This document shows positions 1 to 11,169 of a stretch of DNA of 30,274 nt, piece after piece (within the stretch, counting starts at the first letter, position 1; each line of letters begins with the position of its first letter). The notes below the pieces were generated by a model. The model had not been told where the DNA came from. It made no database searches and worked only from the letters and a program-made list of their open reading frames with translations. A program made the translations under genes and the position numbers. This stretch comes from Trachelipus rathkii (Eukaryota > Arthropoda > Malacostraca > Isopoda > Trachelipodidae), in contig JABUQX010057255.1 of NCBI GenBank assembly GCA_015478945.1, positions 25,001 to 55,274 on the forward strand. Reading direction: 5' to 3'.

Positions 1-462
1 CCATTTTGAGAAATCAAAAATCAGCCGAGACACAACAACACGTCTTCACTCCAGGATGCAACTCGGTATTGAGGAAAGATACCGTGATTATCTTTTCAGT
101 AAATTTCAAGAACAAAATAAGCTTCCCGTATAACAAACACCCGTCCGTAAACCTAGCCCCTCTTATTGAGCAGTGGCACCACCTATCTTAAAATTTTCCA
201 AACACACCTCATATAAGGGTCTTATTCGCCAATGTGTGAAGAACTATTGTCACATTTGTAAGGATAGGTTTTATTTTAATATCTAAACATAGGTTTCCTC
301 ATATAAGATGTTTAAAAATTTGTTTTTTAATATAACAGTTAATGATATGCTAATTTTAACATCAATATTAAGGTTTAAATATATGAGAAGAGATCAGAAT
401 TCTCAACTCGGTACTTATTTTATCATACGAGACAGATCTGACAAAAGACAAATATTTCAGAA

Positions 463-465
<3 letters not shown>
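1..465. other. AT-rich sequence, no recognised gene
   Basis: Only short open frames occur here (the longest begins near base 6, 61 codons) and none resembles a family I know. The phrase cctcatataag occurs twice (near 206 and 296), without a clear larger repeat. Nothing functional can be supported. Confidence 0.5.
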
Positions 466-497
<32 letters not shown>

Positions 498-594
498 TAT
501 ATATTATATATAATATTTTATATATTATTATATATATATATAATATATAGATATATATTATATCTATATAGTTATATATATATATATATAATAT
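466..594. repeat. (TA)n microsatellite, interrupted
   Basis: Near-continuous alternation of T and A with scattered interruptions. Open frames through it give only Tyr/Ile runs and are not genes. It forms the left border of the LINE fragment that follows. Confidence 0.95.
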
Positions 595-689
595 GAATGG
601 AATTGTATTTAGGTTTTATGGACCTGCACAGGCGTATGTAAAGGATTAATAGGAGCTCTATGGCAAAGGTGTTTGTTAGTGATATTTAT

Positions 690-2038
690 GGAGTTGAGGT
701 AGTCTTCTTGAATTGGAATCAAATGTACGTGGTGATGTGAAGTTTGTTGAGATGGTATAGAATAAATTTGGAGTTGAAAGTTATGTGTTTAAATTAATAG
801 CGAGTGAGGCAGGGATGTGTTATGTCTCCTTGGTTTATTCAATTTTTAAATGGATGGGGTTATGAAAGAATTAGAGGTAGAGGTGACAAGGAAAGGTGTT
901 AGAATGATAGAGAATGGAAGAGAGTGGAAGTTGCACTAACTATTATATGCGGATGATTTGGTTTTGTGTGACGAATCTGAAAAGAATTTGGAGGATTAGT
1001 AGAGGGATTTAGCAGTGTGGTGTAAAAGGAGGGGGTTTTTGGTAAGTAAACGTAGGGATTATTAGAGTGGGGTTATGGGGTGTGGGGAAACCGGGGAAAA
1101 AAATACAAAAGAAAAAAGGGAAAACGCCAAAAAAAAAAAAAAAAAAAAAAAGTTTTTTCCTTTTCCCCCCCCCCCCCTGTTTCCCCTGTGTGAAGTTATG
1201 TTGGATAATGAGCAAACTGGAACAAGTGTCTGAGTTTAAATATTTAGGATATATGTTGAAGAAAATGAAACGATGATGTAGAGTGTAATAGGAAAGTTGT
1301 TAATGGTAGGAAGGTATCTGGTGCAATTAAATCCTTAGTGGATGTTAAGGAACTAAGACTCGATTGCTATAATGTCTTACACGGTATGTGGTTACCTGTT
1401 TTAATGCATAGAAGTTAAACTATGGTCTGGAATAAGAGGTATAGATCCCAAGTACAATGTGTTCAGATGAACAATCTTAGGGGCGTGTTAGGTGTGAGAA
1501 AAATGGATTAAATCATGAATGAGCTCATTAGTGAGTTGTGTGGTGTGAAGAAAGGAGTAGATGACAGAAATAATGAAAATACAATGAGATGGTTTGGTTA
1601 TGTGAAAAGGAAAGATGATAGTGGGTTGGTCAAGAGTATATATAGTGGTGAGTGGGCTGGGAATCGACCGGTTTGGAAACCAAAGAAAAGTGGATTGAGT
1701 CAGTTAAGGAATGCCTGAATGAGAAGAATGTGAGTTTGTCTGAGGTGAAAAGAATGGTGCATAATAGAAGTGAATAGCGGGGTTTTGTGAGGGGGGTATG
1801 TTTGTGGCCAATCAGGGTTAAGGGATGACCCCTACATTTAGGAGATGCCACATTGAAGGTTCGTCACAGTCCTGTGAAGCCTTGGGGGAAGGGATTTTTC
1901 TGACTGCGACAAGTTCTCACTTAAGCTGGGCTTTCTTTTCGACTTGCGTCTTATTCTTCTACTATATTTTCTGTTTCCGGGGTGCCATGTGCGCACCTTA
2001 CCCCGTCTTGGGGAGAGAAGGTGTGTGATAAATGACGT
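690..2038 (+). mobile_element. 5'-truncated non-LTR retrotransposon (LINE), RT C-terminal part plus 3' tail
   Basis: This is the decayed 3' half of a LINE polyprotein on the plus strand. The reverse-transcriptase catalytic box reads LLYADDLVLC, with YADD at 946-957. Upstream, fragments around 800-850 match the usual QGCVMSPWLF region in shifted frames. After a homopolymer interruption, 1207-1276 gives a segment with the phrase SEFKYLGYML. 1280-1500 continues in pieces, and 1515-1718 is open for 67 codons and includes LCGVKKGVD and MRWFGYVKRKDD. These phrases are typical of the C-terminus of an endonuclease-RT family I remember as abundant in decapods. Many stops and frameshifts make it inactive. 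The 3' side (1760-2038) looks like untranslated tail ending at (TA)n. The endonuclease domain is absent. I do not assign a clade. Confidence 0.85.
1129..1177. repeat. Homopolymer pair inside the LINE (A23 then C13)
   Basis: A run of 23 A (1129-1151) is followed by short T runs and a run of 13 C (1165-1177). It sits between the YADD box and the KYLGY segment of the RT and breaks the reading frame. It may be a real insertion or a sequencing/assembly error. Confidence 0.9.
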
Positions 2039-2150
2039 AATATATATATATATGATATATATATATATAATATATATATAATATATATATACATCAATAT
2101 ATAATCACTATATATATATATATCTATAATATATATAATATATATATAAA
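2039..2150. repeat. (TA)n microsatellite at the LINE 3' end
   Basis: Interrupted TA alternation begins immediately after the LINE 3' tail (tgacgtaa then TA). A simple-repeat tail is a common LINE 3' terminus, so it may have started as the element's own tail. Confidence 0.85.
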
Positions 2151-4469
2151 TTAACAGCCTAGTCAATACATGGGACCTCAGTAATCTCATCAGGAATCCT
2201 CGAAACAGCTCTTCCTTCTAAATTTTTTCCCTTCACACAATCCAATTTCTTAAGTAAATATACTTTCAACCATTCATCAATCACATTCTCGCAGGAATCT
2301 TATATTATTGCATACCAGCAATCAACTACATCCAACTATTTTGAATTTTTCCCTTGAAAATGCAAAACGGATAGATTGCATGTTTTACATACGAAATATG
2401 TATTTCCTTCAGTTATACAGGCTCTGATAATTTCATTGATGGGTACAAATAATTCAATAATAAAATTATCTCAATTTTTTTCCATTTTGAGTTGTCATTA
2501 AAAATCGCTTTTTTGGCCCAGTTTTGTTTCCTGGAATTGTAGTAGATAAAGTAGATTCTTTTTTTTTTTGGCCAGAGAGGTAGATGCAAAAGGAACCACC
2601 AAATTGATTTTCTTTCTATTAAAATGTGTCGAAATTTTCAGATTCTTTCAAATGCAAATAACATACTATAAGAGGCGTAGAAAAAAAATTAATGAATATT
2701 TTAGGTTATCCAAAATTTGCACTTTACTTGGTGAAAATTGAATTAAAATTTAAAAAATTATGCTCCAATTTTATTATCTAAGGATTGAGTCACCAAATCC
2801 AGGGCAAAATCGAAACCTCTTATGAAGCAGTAAAATATTAAGTATTCAAATTCATAAACATACATGTCGAAAGAACACGACCAACACACAATGCAAACAT
2901 ATCGTAACATATCATAAAACACTTTATTTTTTATTTTAAATTCTTAATTTATTGCATTTAAAAAACACTCACACCCTCACACCCTCACACCCTCACACCA
3001 TCACACCCACACAAAAAGGCACAATTTTTATATGCATTTCACTATGCATAAACGGAAGCCGCTAACCAATAAAGATGTAAAACATTACATCACAGGAAAT
3101 AACATCTTATCTACACATGCTACAAATTAAAAACATCTTACAATCTATACAACGCACAATTATACAATTCTTACAACAACAAACGACCACATACACAGAT
3201 AACACATCTATCTTTATATACCATACAGGATTTTATGGCATGTTCAAAGGTTAGATGGTTAATGACTTTTAAAATTATGTTTAGAAATTGTCAGTTCATG
3301 ATGTTTTTAAGAGTAATCTTTCTATCATGCCGAACAATATATTGGAAATGGTTAATGGTGTGAATGCAAGACATTTAATCTACGATCGCTTTCAAAAGGA
3401 ATCCAAATATTTGCTGATTTTTCCATGAAGTAATCATAGGCAATCACTCACCTACATCTTTAACTGCATCACATAAAATTATTTCCTTTGTTTTTATAAT
3501 TAACACTTGAAAGTTCGTACTTGAACTGATATTTCATCTAGAGAGTTCTTAGAAAATAAATCACAACTAATTCATCTATTAAATTTATTCCGATTATAGG
3601 ACATAAGCATACGTATGCACAAATAAACGCCAAATATACTCATGCGAAAATAATAGTAGTCGCAAGCAAAGAGGGTGAAGAATTTATAAAATCTTTATTA
3701 GTAATATATTGAATCATTTAAAATCTTTGTTAATGATATTTTTTATTAACTACATAATTTCAGTCCGTGTATTTTGAATTGAAGTAACTCGTTCTCAGGG
3801 CCATCGTTTGTTCTAAATGATGTCCTGTTCCGAAAATTCATCTTTGTACCTACAAAACTAGGCTTATTTCTACTATTTCTAAATCGGGAATCGAAAGCAA
3901 GATTTTATTTCTCCATATTTATGGATTCTGATGTAGGTCATTCAGTATCTCTTCTGCTTATCACACTAATCAAAATAAAATGGTGAATTGTTTTTTCCTC
4001 TGATTAAATAATCATTTCCTACGGCCAGTTATCTAATATCAAATTTAAATCACCTAAACATCCTCAAATAATGTTTAAAATGTTTTTCTTATGAAAATAA
4101 ATTTACATTAATGGAATGAAAAATATGCAAAGTTAACAATAACATTATATAGAATAGATAGATAATGATAAGAATGATATTGAATATCTTGGCATATTAT
4201 TCTGATTACAACATTTTTGTCTTTGGGGGCCAACCCAAAGTGATAATTTCCTATTTTGCTATATCTAGAAGGTATGAAAAATGGCTATATTTTCCTTCCA
4301 ACCTTTGATTTTTATATTGTAATATATCTTTGTGCACAATTTACAATACATATAAGTATATTAAGAGATTGAAGATATATCATTCTCGATTGCACAAAAT
4401 AGAAACATACGACAAAAGTAGCATTAATTTTTTCTTAGTTTACACAACTGAGACGTCATAATATTTAGA
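2151..4469. other. AT-rich intergenic DNA, no recognised gene
   Basis: About 2.3 kb with no open frame longer than about 60 codons and no recognised protein motif on either strand. It contains one short minisatellite (2966-3010), listed separately, and otherwise nothing I can name. Confidence 0.55.
2966..3010. repeat. 8-bp minisatellite, unit cacaccct
   Basis: About five tandem copies of cacaccct, the last two with one change each, in an otherwise AT-rich stretch. It is too short, and the wrong unit, for arthropod telomere repeat (TTAGG). Confidence 0.85.
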
Positions 4470-5800
4470 AGTGAAAAGTTTTTCTGGATTTATGCTTATA
4501 CGGTAAGTTGCATTCACGAATCAACTCCCAAATATAGTATCTAATCAAGCTGTCGTTATATGATCCTTGGTAACAGGGTTAAAATTCCAGTATATCCTGT
4601 TGAAATCGCTCGCTATGCTCCTCTGAGTATGCCCTTATGTTCTCCTTAAATTTAACAAGATAAGCATCAAGAATATGGAATTTGAAGTACATCCTGCAGC
4701 CCATTTTGCCGTAGTTTCTGACCAAGGTCTCAACAAGCTCTTCATAGTTTTCGGCCTTGTAATTCCCAAAGAAGCCATGAACCATGCAGCAAAACTGTTA
4801 CAAGATGCTTTTTCTGTCCTAGTCAGCTTCTTCGGGAATTCCTTGCACTCTATAACTGTATAATCTTTTATATTTTTGGTCCGACGAAGACACCTGCTTT
4901 GACCCTTAACCCAGACAACTTAGGAAAGAAGTCTTGCACGTAGATGAAGGCTTCAGACTCCTTATCTAGAACTGCAGCAAACTGTTTTATGAGCCCTAAT
5001 TTTATCTGTAGTTAAGGAAACAATATTTTCTGAGAATCCAACAGAGGTTCCCATTTGACATTATTCCTCACAATACTGAGCTCAGCCCGCTGTGGCCAAT
5101 CACGCCTTTGGTAGTGTTCTGTGGAGGCCTTGCTGTATCTGACACAAAGGTAACTTGGAAACTTGGTAAAGCCGCATGGAGATCCAACGGGAAGGACACC
5201 ATTTTGAAATTTTCGATAACCACCCAATTTCGTTCTTCCAATTTCAAGACACTTAGCAATAGTTTCACGCTGCTGTGTTCCTCTTTTAGCTCCACTGAGT
5301 GAGCCAAGGAAAGAGATAGATACATGTTTCCGCTGTGAATTAACAGAGCATTGAGACTCTTCGATGTATTATCAATAAAGAGGATCTACTCGCAGGGTTA
5401 CAGGCAATTCCAAGTGCCTCAAACATAACTGTCACATTGTGGCAAAAGCAAAGCCCATCTTAACTGGTGTAAAAAGTTAAAAAAGAATGATGTTTCATCT
5501 AACTTGCAACTTTCACGTAACAAATTCCACTGCTTGAGTCTCGACTCCAAAAGCTCGGCATTAGACTTTGTGAGACCATGATCCCTGATCAAGTCGTTGA
5601 TGTCTTCTTGGTTGAGAAAATATGGATTTCTTTCCTCAGAACTTAAACTATATTCAGGGGTATGAGCTACTTTTCCTTCTAGACTATGCTTGTCTCTCCC
5701 TTTGGAGGCAATGGCCACAGGAAGCTCAGGTAAGTGTGACACTTAGGCCAATGATGACGGCAGTCTGGATATTATGATGCAGGCGCATATTGTATATCTC
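4470..5800 (-). pseudogene. Main body of a broken arthropod multicopy gene of unknown function
   Basis: Read on the minus strand, several frames join into one recognisable protein. In order they are: LPELPVAIAS and NQEDINDLIRDHGL near 5740-5560; SVELKEEHSSVKLLL and NWVVIENFKMV near 5290-5190; YSKASTEHYQRRDWPQRAEL near 5140-5080; IKLGLIKQF near 5000; KAGVFVGP near 4885; FGNYKAENYEELVE near 4775; SEEHSERFQQDI near 4610-4580; and YIWELIRECNL near 4510. This order matches a protein family I remember as repeated in arthropod genomes under 'uncharacterized protein' names, probably transposon-borne; its function is unknown to me. Damage includes a frameshift near 5170-5190, stops near 5005 and 4870, a frameshift near 4800 and a stop at 4579-4581, with homology continuing beyond it. 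The N-terminal block of the same family lies at 6872-7072. Confidence 0.7.
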
Positions 5801-6060
5801 CTACAACCTTGGACTGACTCCCAACACAGAGAAAAGAATCAAATCTTTTGACATCAGTTCATCAGCCAAATCAACCTTAAATTCGATGGAAGATATTTAG
5901 GTCTGGAGCTTTCCCCTGTAAACCTGTGAAGAAAAAAATACATTCAAATTAAATATCTTTCATCATCATTGTTTTATTGAGAGAAACAATATATTGCCTA
6001 AACATTCAACACTTTAATAAAATTCCCATAAGTTATCACAACTCAATCACAAGCAACTAA
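5801..6060. other. Spacer between the body and N-terminal block of the broken gene
   Basis: The minus strand shows short peptides without clear family match (for example a 10-15 residue stretch around VDLADELMSKDL near 5870-5830). It may be decayed coding sequence of the same gene or unrelated insertion. Confidence 0.4.
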
Positions 6061-6284
6061 TATATATACTATTTCATTTACTATATTATATATACAATAT
6101 ATAATATATATATATAATATTATATATATATATAAAAATTTATTAAAAAATATTTTAAAATTAAATTAAAATTTTTAAATTATATATATATATATATATT
6201 ATATAATATATACATATCATACTATATATATATATATTATTAATCCATATATATATATATATATTATATATAATATATATAATA

Positions 6285-6367
<83 letters not shown>

Positions 6368-6380
6368 TATATATATATTA
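6061..6380. repeat. (TA)n-rich tract
   Basis: Interrupted TA alternation with an AT-only stretch at 6134-6180. It lies between the two blocks of the broken minus-strand gene. Confidence 0.9.
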
Positions 6381-6608
6381 TGAAGGAGTTATGGTTGCCT
6401 GCAAAAATATCTTAAATAACTCTCGTTCTTTTGAACTAAATAGAATCACATAGAAGACAGTTTTTTCGCCTTGTTTATTGTCAAAGCTAGAAGAAGGTCA
6501 TATTACTACAATGACGAAACTCGCAAATGTATATAGGTTTTAAATTGTGTTTAATGTGTTTTTTAAATATAAAATAGATTCCTAAATAGCAACAAAGGGT
6601 TTTAATCA

Positions 6609-6610
<2 letters not shown>
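6381..6610. other. Short unique segment between TA tracts
   Basis: About 230 bases of ordinary AT-rich sequence. No coding match was seen on either strand. Confidence 0.45.
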
Positions 6611-6667
<57 letters not shown>

Positions 6668-6675
6668 CTTTCTAT

Positions 6676-6716
<41 letters not shown>

Positions 6717-6762
6717 AATATATATTATATTATTATATATATATATATATATATATATTAAT

Positions 6763-6845
<83 letters not shown>

Positions 6846-6871
6846 ATATATATATATATATTATATATAGT
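6611..6871. repeat. (TA)n microsatellite
   Basis: Long, nearly pure TA alternation with a break near 6665-6680. It directly abuts the end of the zinc-ribbon-like coding block on its right. Confidence 0.95.
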
Positions 6872-7072
6872 ATATATCTTGCTTTTCTAAAGTTCTTTTG
6901 CAATGTTCGCATGTGAAATGAGGTGCCCATTGCTTGTCTTGATCCCCAACAGGCATAGCAAAAAATGCCTTATATGCCTCTCACATTTTAGCTGATGTAT
7001 CCACAGGCTACTTTTATGCTCTTGTCTTTATAAATTCACCACAGACATACAAAATGCGTTTGCCTGATATTT
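6872..7072 (-). pseudogene. N-terminal zinc-ribbon-like block of the same broken gene family
   Basis: One minus-strand frame from about 7061 to 6872 reads, in pieces, KRILYVCGEFIKTRA, then EAYKAFF, then [20 protein letters not shown], with three in-frame stops between the first two pieces. The Cys pair CEHC, the earlier Cys-Gly, and the phrase GDQDKxWAPH are the signature I remember for the N-terminus of the same uncharacterised arthropod family whose body lies at 4470-5800. Strand and order agree: N-terminus at high coordinates, C-terminus at low. The coding block stops exactly where (TA)n begins, so the middle was displaced or lost through TA-rich DNA. Metal binding is inferred from Cys spacing only. 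Confidence 0.65.
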
Positions 7073-7435
7073 GCGAAGTTTTTGATGCCATCTGTGCTGA
7101 ATATACCTATCAAAGATAACGTATCTTCACTTGAACAGCTACTAGCAGACTCATGAACTATATTAACTACTTTAATGATACTTGTTGAGAAACTTTCATT
7201 ACCAACAATGAATCTGTTATTTCGGTTCAAGAAAAAAAATATTTTGTGTATTTAAGAAATATTAATTTCCTCTCAAATGCAAATAGATCAGTTTGAAAAC
7301 GACGATGTCAAGGTAACAAAAGAAAAGTTTGAAGAGAAATAATATAATTTTTTCTTGCTTTATTATTTATGAACCACTAGGAAAAATAATGCTTTTAAAG
7401 CAGACAAAAAAAAAAATTTTTATTATAATAATCTA
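7073..7435. other. AT-rich sequence upstream of the broken gene
   Basis: A 64-codon minus-strand frame (7036-7230) overlaps here, but it is not in the frame carrying the family match. I see no motif in it. Confidence 0.4.
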
Positions 7436-7443
7436 TAATAATT

Positions 7444-7513
<70 letters not shown>

Positions 7514-7523
7514 ATATATATAT

Positions 7524-7566
<43 letters not shown>

Positions 7567-7592
7567 GAGTATAATATATATATATATATATA

Positions 7593-7640
<48 letters not shown>

Positions 7641-7856
7641 GAGTATATTATTTATATTAATATATATAATATATTATATAATATATAATATATATATATA
7701 TTATCATATATATATAATATATATATATATATATTATATAATTATAATATATATATATATTATATATATATTATGTAATATATAATAATTATATATATAG
7801 TATATATTATATATATATTATATTAATATATACTATAATAATATATATTATATATA

Positions 7857-7888
<32 letters not shown>
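7436..7888. repeat. (TA)n-rich tract, 450 bases
   Basis: Interrupted TA alternation ending exactly at the first base of the GC-richer minisatellite that follows. Confidence 0.95.
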
Positions 7889-7889
<1 letters not shown>

Positions 7890-8165
7890 GCCCAATGGAG
7901 GTGGGGTCTGCTTCTTTCTAGGACCGAAGCTGGAGAGCACCGGGTGCGTGCCTCTTTTGTGGTAGAAGAGGATCGGACTCTTATTGAAGGCAGGAAAAGA
8001 GCTCTGCCACTTGGTAGGGGAAGAGTAACTCGACGTCTTTGTAGGCAGAAGAAGGTTCGGCCTCTTGTAAACCTGAGCGGGAGAGCCTCTTAATAGACTT
8101 GAGCAGAGAGAGCCTCTTTGTAGGCTGATGGAAAACTCGGCCTCTTGGTAGGCATGAGCACTGGG
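7889..8165 (-). repeat. About nine degenerate 27-31-bp units, gag-position minisatellite of a Gypsy-type element
   Basis: On the minus strand, degenerate units built on GCCTACCAAGAGGCCGAG follow one another. The open frame at 7863-8174 gives matching peptide repeats (AYQEAEF, LQRGSL, LLRGSP, YKRPNL, PTKTSS, PTKWQS). The same motif follows LTR copy C (16800-16880: gcctcttggtaggcgg and ttgtaggcagg on the plus strand). It therefore looks like the first internal, possibly gag-coding, part of the LTR element whose LTR is 8185-8568 plus 10553-11165. The element is cut off at 7888 by (TA)n. Confidence 0.65.
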
Positions 8166-8184
8166 AGTTTTCATTGTTTTTACA

Positions 8185-8568
8185 CGGCTGACAGGGCTCT
8201 TAGTTTATCACTTCTGCTTGTTCCTCGCTTTTAAATGTCGCTGGTAATAGTTTTTTTAGAAGTCTCTCTCTCGTAGGTATAATAAAACTCTGTGTATTGG
8301 TTTAAATCGAATATTTTTTATTGCAAACAACTTTTAATTTATGCAGAAACCTCGCTGACCTAACGCTATTCTCTAATAATAATTTTTTCTTCGTTCTTGC
8401 ACACATGCCATTTAAGCTACATCTAATTTTATGTTTTCCCCAAATGAGGGTGAGAAATTGAGGAGGGGGGGGGGAACTAAGGCGGGAGAATCATACATTA
8501 CCAATTTCATTAAAATTCAAACTATCTTAACAATTAAATTGCAAAATAGGATACTTAATGCTTTAAAG
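8185..8568 (-). mobile_element. LTR copy 3, 3' part (split by a hAT-like insertion)
   Basis: This aligns base for base, with moderate divergence, to 14405-14790 and 16910-17375. Shared landmarks on the plus strand include cttctgcttgttcctc, tcgtaggtataataaaactc, acctcgctgacctaacgc, ttgcacacatg and tttcattaaaattcaa. The match stops at 8568, where CAGTGGCGCCAACC begins, and resumes at 10553. It serves as the 3' LTR of the pol-bearing element at higher coordinates. It is also followed by gag-position repeats, as a 5' LTR would be. Exact TG..CA ends and a primer-binding site were not found. Confidence 0.75.
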
Positions 8569-8654
8569 CAGTGGCGCCAACCTTTAGTCTATTTCGAGCA
8601 AATTAAGAATTAAAATTTTTAGGATTACTTTACCATGCCGTCACGCACTAATAA

Positions 8655-8801
8655 CATTAATATATATCTATATAATATATATTATATATATAATATAATA
8701 ATATATAATATTATATATATAATATATATTATATTATATATATATTTATATATATATAAAATAATATATATATAATTAAATATAATATATATTTATATAA
8801 A

Positions 8802-8850
<49 letters not shown>

Positions 8851-8989
8851 TATTATAATATTATATTATCATATATATATATATATATATATATTATTAT
8901 ACAGTATAATATATATATATATATATATATAATATATATTAATGATATATATATAATATTTATAATATATATTATATATATATATTATA

Positions 8990-9028
<39 letters not shown>

Positions 9029-9051
9029 TATTATAATATAATATAATATAT
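8655..9051. repeat. (TA)n-rich tract at the 3' end of the nested LINE
   Basis: Interrupted TA alternation runs from the hAT left arm to the LINE 3' end. Seen on the minus strand it begins straight after the LINE, consistent with an expanded 3' simple-repeat tail. Confidence 0.9.
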
Positions 9052-10262
9052 ACGAGCACTACTCATGGGCAGGGTCCTTTTCAAAAGGAGGGGGAAAAAC
9101 AAAAGACAAAACTAAAAAAAAGTAAAGAAAAATCAAAGGAAATAAACCCACCTAGTCCCTTGCCTAACGCAATTCCCTCAGGTGGGCACAGACGCGGAAC
9201 TTAAAGAGAGGAAAATTAAAGACTGCAAGAAAAGTAGAAGAAGGCAAGGAGTTCCACAAAACAGATGTGGCTGGAAAGAAGGATGCACCACAACGAGTAA
9301 TCTTTAAGTCTCCAAAGTTTACACAATATTTATGTGAAAGTAAGGCACCTCTTGTGTTATGAGGGTAACGCACTGGTAGAGGAATGTGAGAGTTCAATTC
9401 TCTCGAGCACATGCCGCTGTAATACCTATAGAAAAGAGATAGGGCGTCAATGTTACGTCGCAGAGAAAGAGGGTCAATGGAAACTTTAATAGTCTCTTAG
9501 CCTTAGCCTCAACACTATCCAAAAGGAGGTTGGAACCGGATCCATGCCAAATGGCATAACAATATTCCATACAGGAGGGAATAAGAAGACCCTTATAAAA
9601 CTGTAGTAACTGAGCAGAAGAAAAAAATTCACGCAATCTGAACAGAATTCCCAGCTTTTATGAGGCCATTATAGCAACCAATGTGATATGAGGTCTCCAA
9701 GACAATTCACTATTTATGTTCAGTCCAAGAATGTTTATGTTGTTTACAGGTGATACATTAAAGCCGTCGAAGGGGATAGGAAACAGAGAGGGAGATATAA
9801 AGAAGTTGAGTTGTAAAGAGCTGAATTTAACAAAATTGCGATTACCCCACTGATAAATCCCGGCCAGATCGGCAAGGATTGAATCGAAAAACTGAAGACG
9901 AGAGGCAACTCTAGATACAAACGAGGGATCACTTTCGAAATGAGTGGAGGAATGGAGAGTTGAGTCATCGGTATAAAAGTGAGCAGAGTTAGAAGTCCAG
10001 CTAAGAAGATCGTTGATGAAAAGTAGAAATAAAGTTGGAGATAAAACAGAACCCTGAGAAACACCACAATTAATTAGAAAAGAGAAAGAAGTTGCTCCAT
10101 CAACAAGAGCTGAAATGAATGATCTGAAAGAAACCTAGACAAAAGTAAACAAAACGAAGGAGGAAATCCAAAGAACTGTCAAAAGCCTTAGATATGTCAA
10201 GCACTACAACACAAGGCTCCCCATACCCAGCAGTAAAATTATAGTCCCTAAGGCCAGAAGAC
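9052..10262 (-). mobile_element. 5'-truncated Jockey/CR1-like LINE, RT domain to 3' end
   Basis: The minus strand encodes reverse-transcriptase motifs in order. Motif A reads LDISKAFDSS (10176-10205). After stops and a frameshift near 10100 comes GVSQGSVLSPTLFLLFINDL (about 10065-10005), motif B. Then YTDD (9964-9975), a variant of the catalytic YxDD. The frame stays open to about 9690 and includes INILGLNINSELSWRPHI. The C-terminal region follows (SSAQLLQFYKGLLIPSCMEY near 9600; SFFPATSVLWNSLPSS near 9270), ending KFRVCAHLREL at 9164. The tail to 9052 is non-coding. Endonuclease and N-terminal RT are missing (truncation at 10262 against TA repeats). Stops at the MAS position near 9660 and elsewhere make it dead. 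It is nested in the hAT-like element. Similar sequence recurs at 20955-21200. Confidence 0.85.
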
Positions 10263-10271
10263 CATAAATTA

Positions 10272-10438
<167 letters not shown>

Positions 10439-10552
10439 CTAAAACTATTTAATTTTTGAGAAGCGTGATAAATCTAAATACGCGTGTCGCGAGCCACATT
10501 AGAACGGTTCGCGAGCATCACGTTGCTTGCGAGCTACGGGTGGACACCGTTG

Positions 10553-11165
10553 CTATTAAGCATCACAATAAACAAGATTTTACATTACTTAGTATATATT
10601 ACAATATTAAATACAATTAAAGAGCTTAAAAGCAAACTGTCTTTCTGTTCCGATAATAATAAAAAAGCAAAAATAGAAATATGTAATTTAAAACAGGAAA
10701 CCTATTGTTGGATTAACTTTTCTATATAATAAGTATTTTTTAAGTCATAGTATAATACCTTTTAACTTAATAATTTTATATTAAATGATACTTTATAACA
10801 TAACATAAATATTTTATCATCATTTACTGGAAATAAATATTATATTCAATATCAATTTATGAATACATTTAAATATAAAAAGTAAAATATGCAATATATC
10901 CAGCGGATTTTTAAGCTCTGAGATAGAACAATTTTCTAAAATTCGTTTTAAAAAAATTAACTAAATAATTTTTAAAACAAAATAATAGTTTACTATGTAC
11001 ACTTCACCCCCTAGAAGTGGAGTGTAATTTTACACTAAATTTTATATACTAAAATCACTGAATTAATCATTAAATATTATTTAAATATATTATCACTTTG
11101 AAATAGTATTATTATTTTACTTAAAACGGAAATTAACTGTTTTTACATTATTCGCTTTTTAAACA
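10553..11165 (-). mobile_element. LTR copy 3, 5' part (split LTR)
   Basis: This continues the LTR alignment interrupted at 8568. It starts ctattaagcatcacaat, against ctataaaacatcataat in copy A. It then shares aaagcaaactg, ataaaaaagcaaaa, tcatttactgg-aataaatattata, and the gtggag-gt-ttttacactaaa block near 11017-11040. Copy A has 15280-15313 for the same block. The inner boundary with the pol tail is unclear, because copies diverge after about 11100. Confidence 0.75.
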
Positions 11166-11169
11166 AATT

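Noticed and set aside
2966..3010. Telomere-like repeat
   Set aside because: The unit is cacaccct, not the arthropod TTAGG, and only about five copies are present.
6733..6930. Tyr/Ile-rich frames in TA tracts (also 308-550, 1951-2190, 7329-7568, 18713-18901, 21623-21814, 23649-23915)
   Set aside because: Alternating TA reads as Tyr-Ile in every frame; there is no gene evidence.
9364..9415. tRNA/SINE-like stretch (ggtaacgcactggtag, then agttcaattct)
   Set aside because: It falls within the LINE coding frame (CSRELNSHIPLPVRY on the minus strand) and does not fold into a convincing tRNA.
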